A DNA stretch of 38,525 nt from Clostridia bacterium (lineage in GTDB: Bacteria; Bacillota; Clostridia; Oscillospirales; Acutalibacteraceae). Within the stretch, counting starts at the first letter, position 1; each line of letters starts with the position of its first letter. The stretch is from contig JAFYJR010000047.1 of the NCBI GenBank assembly GCA_017538005.1, positions 1-38,525 of the forward strand, written 5' to 3'. The notes below the pieces were generated by a model. The model was not told where the DNA came from. It did no database searches and worked only from the letters and a program-made list of their open reading frames with translations. The position numbers and the translations under genes are program-made. Of this stretch, positions 15,842 through 23,278 are shown piece after piece.

Positions 15842-16216
15842 ATGGTAGATTTAAATCAGTGGCTTCTTGAAGCCAAGGCCGACCCTTCAGCTGCGAAGTG
15901 CGGCATGTACCTGACACACAGCGGTGTTGTCAGGGAAACTGCAAAGGCGCAGGTGAGACAGGGTGTGGAGTCCGCGCCGGTAACGGGTATGTTCTTCTCC
16001 TATGACAAGGAGAAAGTCGATGCGGCGATAGAAGAGGCGTATACATTGCCCGGAATTTATTATATTCGTGTCTGGCTGGCAGAAGGTGAACTGTCTGTCG
16101 GCGATGACATTATGTATGTTCTGATAGGCGGCGATATCCGCCCGCATGTTATAGACGGCCTGCAGTTCCTGGTCGGTAAGATTAAGAGCGAATGTGTTAA
16201 GGAGATTGAAAGATGA
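15842..16216 (+). CDS. moaE: MoaE-like protein (molybdopterin synthase large subunit), divergent
   Basis: 124 residues. The start is placed at ATG 15842, 5 bases after AGGTGG, rather than the in-frame GTG at 15833 inside that site. Similarity to MoaE is weak but ordered: a GVVRETAK segment where MoaE has its G-x-VR loop, a D-K-E-K-V-D helix, a hydrophobic strand IYYIRVWLAEGELSVGDDIM corresponding to the acid-E-x-L-x-V-G-E strand, a VLIGGDIRP segment, and a helix ending KIKSECVKEIE where MoaE has the LK-x-IWKKE tail. The Trp and some catalytic Lys of that tail appear changed. It should add sulfur to the pterin with the MoaD-like protein encoded at 27909. It lies between moaA and mogA, overlapping mogA by 4 bases. 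Confidence 0.6.
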   Translation: MVDLNQWLLEAKADPSAAKCGMYLTHSGVVRETAKAQVRQGVESAPVTGMFFSYDKEKVDAAIEEAYTLPGIYYIRVWLAEGELSVGDDIMYVLIGGDIRPHVIDGLQFLVGKIKSECVKEIER

Positions 16217-16719
16217 GTGAGCAGAAGATAATAAAGGCGGCAGTTTTGACTATGTCCGACAAGGGCTCAAAGGGTGAGCGCGAGGACCTGTCAGGTCCCG
16301 CGATAAAAGATTTCGTTGAGCCCTACGGCTATGAAGTAGTTGACTATAAAGTCATTCCTGATGACTTTGATGTGATAAGAAAAGAGATAAAGAGGATTGC
16401 CGATGAGGATGTGGCAAACGTCATATTCACGACGGGCGGCACGGGTTTCTCACAGCGCGATGTGACGCCCGAGGCCACAAAGTCCGTTTGCCACAGAGAT
16501 GTTCCGGGAATACCGGAGGCAATGCGCGCGGCATCAATGCAGATTACTAACAAAGCTATGCTTTCAAGAGCATACGCCGGCATAAGGAAGAACACTCTGG
16601 TAATAAATATGCCGGGTTCTCCCAAGGCGGTTGTTGAGAGCCTTGAAGTAATTATCGAGCCGCTTCGTCACGGCATTGAAATACTTATCGGTGACGCATC
16701 CGAATGCGCAAGGAAGTAA
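16213..16719 (+). CDS. mogA: Molybdopterin adenylyltransferase (MogA/MoaB family)
   Basis: 168 residues, single MoCF-binding domain. The LTMSDKGSKGEREDLSGPA N-terminus, the TTGGTGFSQRDVTPEAT motif, and the INMPGSPKAVVESLE stretch are diagnostic. The enzyme activates the pterin dithiolene by adenylylation before MoeA inserts the metal. ATG overlaps the upstream stop (ATGA). MogA and MoaB cannot be separated by eye; the operon with two MoeA proteins suggests the active adenylyltransferase. Confidence 0.93.
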   Translation: MSEQKIIKAAVLTMSDKGSKGEREDLSGPAIKDFVEPYGYEVVDYKVIPDDFDVIRKEIKRIADEDVANVIFTTGGTGFSQRDVTPEATKSVCHRDVPGIPEAMRAASMQITNKAMLSRAYAGIRKNTLVINMPGSPKAVVESLEVIIEPLRHGIEILIGDASECARK

Positions 16720-16722
16720 AGT

Positions 16723-17940
16723 ATGTTAACTGTTAAAACTTCGAGTGAAGCTGAAAAGATAATAGCCGACACCTTCGGTGAAATCAGAACCGGAACTGAA
16801 GAAGTAACGCTTGCCTCTTCGGTCGGAAGAATTCTGGCTGTCGATATAGTTGCGACTGAAGATGTGCCGGGCTTTAACCGCTCAACCGTTGACGGCTATG
16901 CGGTGAAGGCCGCGGATACATTCGGCTGCTCTGATTCCATACCTGCAATACTTGATTTTGTCGGTGAAGTTTTAATGGGCGAGAGCCCGAAGTTTGAGAT
17001 TGGAAAGGACCAGTGCGCGTATGTGCCCACGGGCGGCGAGCTGCCGCAGGGCGCGGATGCCATGGTCATGCTTGAGTTTTCCGAGGACTACGGGGACGGC
17101 ACACGCGCCCTGTTAAAACCTTCTGCGCCGGGACAGCATGTCACTTTTGTGGGTGATGACGTAAAACGCGGCGCGGAGGTTTTAAAGGCAGGAACCTGCC
17201 TGGCGGCTCGCCATATCGGCGCCCTGGCCGCAATGGGATACTCTTCCGTTTCGGTGTACAAAAAACTGAAGGTTGCGGTTATCTCCACGGGCGACGAACT
17301 TGTTGATGTAACGGAAAGCCCTGTCGGCGCACAGGTAAGAGATATAAACAGTTATGAGATTTGTGCCGCCTTGGAAAAATTGGGTTGTGATTGCACAAGT
17401 TTCGGTATAGTTAAAGATGAGTTGCCGCTTTTAGAGAGTAAGGTAAAGGAAGCGGTGGACAATTTTGACATGCTTATCGTTTCCGGTGGCAGCTCAGTGG
17501 GTGTCAAGGATGCGACATTCAAAGTATATGACAAGCTCGGAGAGGTATTGTTTCATGGCATAGCGATAAAACCGGGTAAGCCTACAATCTGCGCAAGCAT
17601 AGAAGGCAAGCCGTGCTTCGGTTTGCCGGGACATCCTCTGGCCGCGTTTTATATTTTCAATCTCTTTGTAAAACCGCTTATACTGACAATGAGCGGAGCA
17701 TCAAAAGAGATGGTTCTGAAGAAGAGACTTCCTGTTACCCTCTCGATTCCGAGCAACCACGGAAGAGAGGAGTGCGTCGGGGTAAGGATAATTGATCGTG
17801 ACGGCAGGGAATATGCCGAGCCGGTTTACACCAAATCCGGACTTATAAGCACTCTGTCCGCTATCGACGGATTTGTCAGAATCGGCAGGGATGTGGAAGG
17901 AATCGGCGGCGGAGAAGAAGTTGAGGTGGAACTGTTTTGA
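16723..17940 (+). CDS. moeA: Molybdopterin molybdenum/tungsten-transferase MoeA (first copy)
   Basis: 405 residues, standard length. The N-terminal domain has FNRSTVDGYAVKAADTFG, a central VPTGGELPQGADAMVM segment follows, then the MoCF domain with VISTGDELVD and VSGGSSVGVKDATF, and GLPGHPLAAF leading to the C-terminal beta barrel. MoeA hydrolyses adenylyl-pterin and inserts molybdate or tungstate. It starts 3 bases after the mogA stop and overlaps the next gene by four bases. It is the complete, unfused one of two tandem MoeA genes. Confidence 0.95.
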   Translation: MLTVKTSSEAEKIIADTFGEIRTGTEEVTLASSVGRILAVDIVATEDVPGFNRSTVDGYAVKAADTFGCSDSIPAILDFVGEVLMGESPKFEIGKDQCAYVPTGGELPQGADAMVMLEFSEDYGDGTRALLKPSAPGQHVTFVGDDVKRGAEVLKAGTCLAARHIGALAAMGYSSVSVYKKLKVAVISTGDELVDVTESPVGAQVRDINSYEICAALEKLGCDCTSFGIVKDELPLLESKVKEAVDNFDMLIVSGGSSVGVKDATFKVYDKLGEVLFHGIAIKPGKPTICASIEGKPCFGLPGHPLAAFYIFNLFVKPLILTMSGASKEMVLKKRLPVTLSIPSNHGREECVGVRIIDRDGREYAEPVYTKSGLISTLSAIDGFVRIGRDVEGIGGGEEVEVELF

Positions 17941-19823
17941 AATATGAGTATCTGACAAACGAGGATCTGGCGGTTGCCGTTGAATCCTATATTGCTGTCT
18001 TAAAAAGCGGGGGCCTCGCTCCGAAAACAGAGACTGTTCCCGTCGCTGAGGCGGCAGGACGGATAACCGCGCACGCGGTTTATGCGCATATTTGCGCGCC
18101 TCATTACAATGCCTCCGCTATGGACGGCATTGCCCTTATGGCTTCGGTTACGTTCGGCGCGACGGAGACAACACCGGTACGCCTTACGGAGGATCAGTTC
18201 ATCCAGGTTGATACGGGCGACCCCATGCCCGAGATCACTGATGCCGTTGTAATGATCGAAGATGTCATACGTGACGGTGATGATGTTTTACTCTATACCG
18301 CGGCAGTACCTTGGCAGCATGTACGCCAGATAGGTGAGGATGTATGCGCGGGAGATATGATACTTCCGTCATACACGGAGATCACTCCGGCGGCACTCGG
18401 CGCCATGCTTGCGGGCGGTGTCCTTGAGGTTGATGTGGTAAAGGCGCCGGTCGTCGGTATAATACCGACGGGCGATGAAATCGTGCCGCCGTGCACCGAT
18501 CCCGCTCCCGGAGATATCATTGAGTTTAACTCAACAATATTCTCGGGTATACTTCAAAGCTGGGGAGCCGTTCCCAGGGTATATCCCATAGTCAAAGATA
18601 TAAAGGAAGATATCATCTCGGCGATGGAAAAAGCCGTTGCCGAGTGCGATGCCGTGCTTATAAACGCGGGCTCATCCGCAGGCAGAGACGACTACTCGTC
18701 TCTCGCCGTTTCGACGGTCGGCCGCGTCCTCTATCACGGCATCGCCATAAAACCCGGCAAGCCCGCCATATTGGGCTATGCTGACGCAAAACCCATCCTG
18801 GGCGTGCCGGGATATCCTGTCTCGGGTATCATAGTTCTTGATCAGATTTTCAGACCGGTCGTTGAAATAATGACCGGCAGAAATCTGCACAGGCAGACAG
18901 TTATAAAAGCATCTCTCGGCAGAGTGATGCTTTCGCCCCTGAAGTACAGGGAGTTTGTCAGGGCAAGAGTAGGCCTTGATGAAAACGGAAACTATATCGC
19001 CACACCTTTGAACAGGGGCGCGGGTGTTGTAACATCATTTGTCAAGGCAGACGGCATTATAGATATCCCTCAGGACTGCGAGGGCTATGAGGCGGGGGAT
19101 ACTGTCGATGTAACTCTCCTTCGCCCTAAGGCGGATATTGACAATACGCTGACCATAATCGGCAGTCACGACCCGCTTATTGATGAAGTCATCGATGTGC
19201 TGAAAATCGAAAACATCGATTCGGTTGTTTCTTCTTCACACGTCGGTTCCATGGGCGCGATAATGGCGATAAAGCGTGGGGAGGCCCAGATGGGCGCCAT
19301 CCACCTGCTTGATGAGGAGACCGGCGGATACAATGACTCCTACATTGCCAAGTACTTCCCAAACGGCGGTGTAAAGCTTGAAAAAGGTGTAAAGCGCGTT
19401 CAGGGAATAATGGTAGCGAAAGGAAATCCGAAGAACATCCGATCCTTTGCCGATCTGAAAAAAGAGGGCATCTCTTATGTCAATCGTCAGAAGGGAGCGG
19501 GCACCAGAATACTCTGCGACTTTCTTCTGAAGCAGAACGGTATGTCGCCGTCGGATCTCTACGGCTATGAGCGTGAGGAATTCACTCACACTTCCGTTGC
19601 CGCGCAGATTGCTTCCGGCACCGCTGACGCGGGCCTGGGCATTTACTCGGCCGCAAAAACATATGACCTTGATTTCATACCGGTGTGCAACGAGGAGTAT
19701 GACTTCCTTATAGACGAAAAGGCATTTTCTGATGAGAAGGTACAGAAGTTCCTGTCTGTACTTCACAGCGATGAGATAAAAGAGAGACTGAAGAGAATGG
19801 GAGGATATGAGACATGGGATTGA
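17937..19823 (+). CDS. MoeA fused to a periplasmic-binding-protein-like (PBP) domain
   Basis: 628 residues. Residues 1-400 are a MoeA paralogue: ASAMDGIALMAS (59-70), IIPTGDEIV (175-183), NAGSSAGRDDYS (243-254), and GVPGYPVSG (289-297). Residues 405-628 form a PBP-like domain starting LTIIGSHDPLIDEV, with SHVGSMGAI and the RQKGAGTRILCDFLL segment, related to cytoplasmic oxyanion-binding domains often fused to MoeA in Clostridia and archaea. There is no signal peptide, so it acts in the cytoplasm, perhaps sensing or delivering the metal. The start is TTG 17937, overlapping the previous stop, after GAGGTGG. The paired MoeA proteins may divide tungsten and molybdenum. Confidence 0.92.
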   Translation: MKYEYLTNEDLAVAVESYIAVLKSGGLAPKTETVPVAEAAGRITAHAVYAHICAPHYNASAMDGIALMASVTFGATETTPVRLTEDQFIQVDTGDPMPEITDAVVMIEDVIRDGDDVLLYTAAVPWQHVRQIGEDVCAGDMILPSYTEITPAALGAMLAGGVLEVDVVKAPVVGIIPTGDEIVPPCTDPAPGDIIEFNSTIFSGILQSWGAVPRVYPIVKDIKEDIISAMEKAVAECDAVLINAGSSAGRDDYSSLAVSTVGRVLYHGIAIKPGKPAILGYADAKPILGVPGYPVSGIIVLDQIFRPVVEIMTGRNLHRQTVIKASLGRVMLSPLKYREFVRARVGLDENGNYIATPLNRGAGVVTSFVKADGIIDIPQDCEGYEAGDTVDVTLLRPKADIDNTLTIIGSHDPLIDEVIDVLKIENIDSVVSSSHVGSMGAIMAIKRGEAQMGAIHLLDEETGGYNDSYIAKYFPNGGVKLEKGVKRVQGIMVAKGNPKNIRSFADLKKEGISYVNRQKGAGTRILCDFLLKQNGMSPSDLYGYEREEFTHTSVAAQIASGTADAGLGIYSAAKTYDLDFIPVCNEEYDFLIDEKAFSDEKVQKFLSVLHSDEIKERLKRMGGYETWD

Positions 19824-20281
19824 CGCATATTGATGAAAACGGCGCTGCGCGCATGGTTGATGTCGGCGACAAGGAATACACTCACAGAACGGCCAAAGCC
19901 CAGGCGGTCGTCACCATGAAGGCCGAGACGCTTGAGCTTATCAAAGAGGGTAATATCAAGAAGGGCGATGTATTCTCATGCGCCCGTATAGCCGGAATTA
20001 TGGCGGCAAAGAAGACTTTTGAAATAATCCCCATGTGTCATCCGCTGCCTCTTGAAAAGATTGCCGTGGATATTGAGGCAATAAATGATACACAGGTAAA
20101 AATAATCTCCACCGTGTCCTGTACGTACAAGACAGGGGTGGAGATGGAAGCTCTGACTGCGGCAAATGTGGCTGCTCTCACAATCTACGATATGTGTAAA
20201 GCGGTTGACCGCGGTATGGAAATTTCCGACTGTTTCCTTCTCTACAAAGACGGAGGAAAGTCAGGAGTTTTTGAAAGATAA
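19814..20281 (+). CDS. moaC: Cyclic pyranopterin monophosphate synthase MoaC
   Basis: 155 residues. The IIPMCHPLPLEKI motif, GVEMEALTAANVAALTIYDM and CKAVDRGMEI are hallmark MoaC sequences containing the catalytic His, Asp and Lys. It converts the MoaA product to cyclic pyranopterin monophosphate. It starts 10 bases before the end of the MoeA-PBP gene, with GGGAGG 9 bases upstream. It is the last gene of the operon. Its stop codon abuts the stop codon of the convergent lipoprotein gene with no bases between, so no intrinsic terminator separates them. Confidence 0.97.
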   Translation: MGLTHIDENGAARMVDVGDKEYTHRTAKAQAVVTMKAETLELIKEGNIKKGDVFSCARIAGIMAAKKTFEIIPMCHPLPLEKIAVDIEAINDTQVKIISTVSCTYKTGVEMEALTAANVAALTIYDMCKAVDRGMEISDCFLLYKDGGKSGVFER

Positions 20282-21877
20282 TTATTTGTAGAATGCCATG
20301 ACGGTGCCCGACGGACGAACAGTTACGTCGGACGCCGTTTCATTTTTGACGATGCAGGAGTCGACGCTTATCGTGGGTATGATGTAGGCGTTGTCGAGAA
20401 TATAGGTCTCGCAGTTTACGAGCGCCTCGGTCAGCTGGTCCTTGTTCTCAGCGCCGAAGGTGAGACTTACGAGCCTGTCATACTCGGGGTTTTTCAGGTT
20501 GATTATATTGTTTGTCGAATTTGAAGTGAAGTTCTTCAGGTATTCGCCCGCGAGAAAGTCCGAAGTGACTATCGTGGTGTAGGCAATGTCGTAGTTGCCC
20601 TTGTTTACCGCGGCGTCAAGTTCTGCCTGTGTGGGATAGGGTTCTATGGTAAGAGTCATCGCTACACCGAAGGTTTTCTGCCAACCCTGGATTATTGTCT
20701 TGACGGCATCCATGTCTTCCTCAAGGCATGCGAGAGTGATATCAAGAGAAATGTCATCAGGCACTTCCTGTTCCTCGTTTCTTGCTTTGAGAGCTTTATA
20801 AATCTCTTCCGCTTTCGCGGGATCATATTCCGGCGCGCGAAGGACATTCGCGTTTGCGCGGTAGGAGATGCCGGCCTGGAGGAGGCAGGCGGAAGGTATC
20901 AGGCCTTCGGCCCTTGATATGCCTTTGCCGACGAGGGCCTCGACATCTGTCGAGTGCGCAAACGCCACTCTAATGCTCTTGTAGGTATAGAGCTTTTCAT
21001 TTGCACAGTTGAAGCAGAAAGCTTTGATTGAATTCTTGTAATGTGTTGTCGTGTAGTCCTTGCCGATATCTTTCGCCTCTGCGGCAGAAACGGCTTTTAT
21101 GCTGAAGTTGCGTTCGACATCTTCAGAGGGGACGAAGAGCCTTACGGTTTCGGTAAGAGCTTTGAACGCGCCTTTGTAGTTCGGATTTTTCTTTAAAGTT
21201 ACTGCGCCTATGTCCTCGTCAAAGAGTCCGAGATAGTATGGACCGTTTGAGAGGATGAGACTTGTTGACAGACCATACCTTCCCTGTGTCTCGTTGAAGA
21301 AGACTTCCTTGCAGGGCATACATACCGGAAGCGCGAGAGCTGTCAGGAGACTTTCGTCGGGTTTCTTCAGTTCTATGACGAGTGTCACATCGTTCGTGGC
21401 ATAGGCGCGGTCTACGGCATCGAGCATATAGGCATAGGGTGCTTCGGTAATTTCATCCAGGGCGCGCATTATGCCGAAGGCGTAGTCTTCAGCAGTGACG
21501 CGGGTATCGAGGGCTTTGACGAAGTCCTCTCCGAGGGCTTCCTTCGCGCTCTTCGGGACATACCACTGAGCATCGTCGCGCAGGGCGAAAGTATATGTCA
21601 GACCGTCAGCCGAGACAGACCAGGCCTGCGCGGCGGCCTTCTGGATATTTCCTTCCGCGTCGATTCGGACGAGGCCTTCGAAACAGTTGTTGAGTATGGT
21701 TTCAAGATCCGTACCTACGGCTATCTGGGGGTCATAGCAGTTAGGGACGGATTTTATCTGGGCAACGATTGCAGTGGATTTGTTCTTTTTGCAACCGGTG
21801 AAATTTAAAATCATTATGAGGCAGAGGAAGAGTATAAGTCCGGATTTTCGGACACTGTGTTGTGTTATAATAACCAT
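20282..21877 (-). CDS. Orphan peptide/oligopeptide-type ABC substrate-binding lipoprotein
   Basis: 531 residues. The signal sequence ends with lipobox FTGC, followed by a family 5 extracellular solute-binding fold: CYDPQIAVGTDLETILNNCF, EGLVRIDAEGNI, a WSVSADGLTYTFALRDDAQW strand, and the LSNGPYYLGLF region. Such proteins bind peptides, nickel chelates or other solutes for an ABC importer, but no permease or ATPase of that type is in the window, so the ligand is unknown. The only start giving a signal peptide is ATG 21877, yet the GGAGG site ends just one base upstream, an unusually short spacing. It is convergent with moaC and divergent from rmuC. Confidence 0.9.
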   Translation of the reverse strand: MVIITQHSVRKSGLILFLCLIMILNFTGCKKNKSTAIVAQIKSVPNCYDPQIAVGTDLETILNNCFEGLVRIDAEGNIQKAAAQAWSVSADGLTYTFALRDDAQWYVPKSAKEALGEDFVKALDTRVTAEDYAFGIMRALDEITEAPYAYMLDAVDRAYATNDVTLVIELKKPDESLLTALALPVCMPCKEVFFNETQGRYGLSTSLILSNGPYYLGLFDEDIGAVTLKKNPNYKGAFKALTETVRLFVPSEDVERNFSIKAVSAAEAKDIGKDYTTTHYKNSIKAFCFNCANEKLYTYKSIRVAFAHSTDVEALVGKGISRAEGLIPSACLLQAGISYRANANVLRAPEYDPAKAEEIYKALKARNEEQEVPDDISLDITLACLEEDMDAVKTIIQGWQKTFGVAMTLTIEPYPTQAELDAAVNKGNYDIAYTTIVTSDFLAGEYLKNFTSNSTNNIINLKNPEYDRLVSLTFGAENKDQLTEALVNCETYILDNAYIIPTISVDSCIVKNETASDVTVRPSGTVMAFYK

Positions 21878-21891
21878 GCCTCCTTTTTGTT

Positions 21892-21920
21892 TTTACATAT
21901 TTTATCATATATGCTAAAAT
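21892..21920 (+). promoter_or_regulatory. Promoter of rmuC
   Basis: TTTACA (21892-21897), 17-base spacer, extended -10 TGcTAAAAT (21912-21920). The -10 is identical to that of the tup/moa promoter. Predicted start near 21927, about 20 bases before the rmuC ATG. Confidence 0.72.
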
Positions 21921-21946
21921 AAATCCATCAAAGAAAGGGTGTTTTC

Positions 21947-23182
21947 ATGAATACGACGCTGATAACAATATTGCTTGTACTTATAGCAATTTTACTTATA
22001 GTATGCATAGTTCTGCTTATTCTGAACAGGAAGAAAATCGGCGAGATAGATCAGATTGACCAGGCCGCCGCCTTCCGTTCCGTCGAGGATAAAATACGCG
22101 ACGTCGGACGCGTCACATCCGAAGAATTCCACCGTTCGCGCGTGGAGGCCGCGGGCAACAAGGACGCGGTTGTAAAGCAGATTGCCGAGCTTCAGGAGAA
22201 GAATCTTGAGAGTCAGATGAATCTCGGTGACCGCATAAACCGTTCCCTCGGAGAGATAAGAGAGGGCAATGAGAAAAAGCTCGACGAGATGCGCCAGACA
22301 GTCGATGAAAAGCTGACAAAGACTTTAACCACGCGCCTTGACAGTTCATTCAAGACGGTTTCAGACCAGCTTGAAAATCTCTATAAGTCTCTCGGTGAGA
22401 TGAAGGAACTCTCTGCCGGTGTCACGACAAATGTCTCAAGTCTCAACCGTATCCTGACAAACGTCAAGGCCCGCGGAACCTGGGCAGAGGTCCAGCTCGA
22501 GTCCATACTCGATCAGACGATTCCCGGCATGTACGAGAAAAATGTCGCGACAAAACCCGGGTCGCTCGCCCGCGTGGAATTTGCCGTAAAGATACCCTCA
22601 GGTGAGGATTCCTCGAAGTTCGCGTACCTTCCCATCGACAGCAAATTCCCAATGGAAGATTACGCCCGTCTCTGCGAGGCGGCCGACGCGGCCGATGCCC
22701 CCGCGCTTGAGGCGGCCCGCAAGGCACTTGAAACCCGCGTGAAGGACGAGGCGAAACAGATAAACGCGTACATAAATGAACCCCTGACCACGCCGTTTGC
22801 CATTATGTACCTGGCTACCGAAGGCCTTTACGCCGAAGTCACTTCCTCAAAGAACGGACTTGCCGAAGAGATTCAGTCCAAGTACGGAATTATGGTGGCC
22901 GGTCCCACGACGATTACCGCTCTTTTAAACTCGCTTGCCATGGGCTTCCGCGCAATTGCCATAAATGAAAAAGCAAATGAAGTAAGAGAACTTCTCTCGG
23001 TCACAAAAGTCCAGTACGGAAAGTTTGAGGAGATTCTCGCCAAAGCGCAGAGCAAGATTACTGATGCCGGCAAGGCCCTCGGCGAGGCTCAGCACAGAAA
23101 TGAGATCATAAACAAAAAACTGAAAAATGTTGACGCTATCGATATGGGTGAGGCAGACGCCCTCCTGCAGATAGAAGAATAA
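21947..23182 (+). CDS. rmuC: DNA recombination protein RmuC
   Basis: 411 residues. One N-terminal membrane segment (about 4-26, LITILLVLIAILLIVCIVLL) is followed by a long coiled coil (about 60-180) and the RmuC nuclease-like domain: GTWAEVQLESILDQ, PIDSKFPMEDYARL, and MVAGPTTITALLNSLAMGFR. RmuC is thought to limit rearrangements at inverted repeats. AAAGGG precedes the ATG. It is a single-gene unit with its own promoter and terminator. Confidence 0.95.
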   Translation: MNTTLITILLVLIAILLIVCIVLLILNRKKIGEIDQIDQAAAFRSVEDKIRDVGRVTSEEFHRSRVEAAGNKDAVVKQIAELQEKNLESQMNLGDRINRSLGEIREGNEKKLDEMRQTVDEKLTKTLTTRLDSSFKTVSDQLENLYKSLGEMKELSAGVTTNVSSLNRILTNVKARGTWAEVQLESILDQTIPGMYEKNVATKPGSLARVEFAVKIPSGEDSSKFAYLPIDSKFPMEDYARLCEAADAADAPALEAARKALETRVKDEAKQINAYINEPLTTPFAIMYLATEGLYAEVTSSKNGLAEEIQSKYGIMVAGPTTITALLNSLAMGFRAIAINEKANEVRELLSVTKVQYGKFEEILAKAQSKITDAGKALGEAQHRNEIINKKLKNVDAIDMGEADALLQIEE

Positions 23183-23186
23183 AAAC

Positions 23187-23211
23187 GAGCCCTCGTCGGA
23201 GGGCTCTTTTT
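23187..23211 (+). terminator. Intrinsic terminator after rmuC
   Basis: Perfect 8-bp stem GAGCCCTC / GAGGGCTC around a GTCG loop (23187-23206), followed by TTTTT. It starts 5 bases after the rmuC stop. Confidence 0.93.
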
Positions 23212-23212
23212 C

Positions 23213-23241
23213 TTGCAAGTATACTATTTAATGTGTATAAT
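23213..23241 (+). promoter_or_regulatory. Promoter of the family 3 glycoside hydrolase gene
   Basis: TTGCAA (23213-23218), 17-base spacer, consensus -10 TATAAT (23236-23241). The -35 starts immediately after the rmuC terminator T-tract. Transcription start predicted near 23248. Confidence 0.7.
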
Positions 23242-23278
23242 TTTTGTGTATGTTATTTTTCATTCGAGGAGAATGTTT

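Noticed and set aside
19236..19766. Minus-strand open frame of 176 codons opposite the PBP domain of the MoeA fusion
   Set aside because: Antisense to a clear domain, without start signals or family features.
23213..23278. Upstream start that would add 22 residues to the glycosidase
   Set aside because: This stretch contains the -35 and -10 promoter boxes and lies before the GAGGAG site; transcription should begin inside it.
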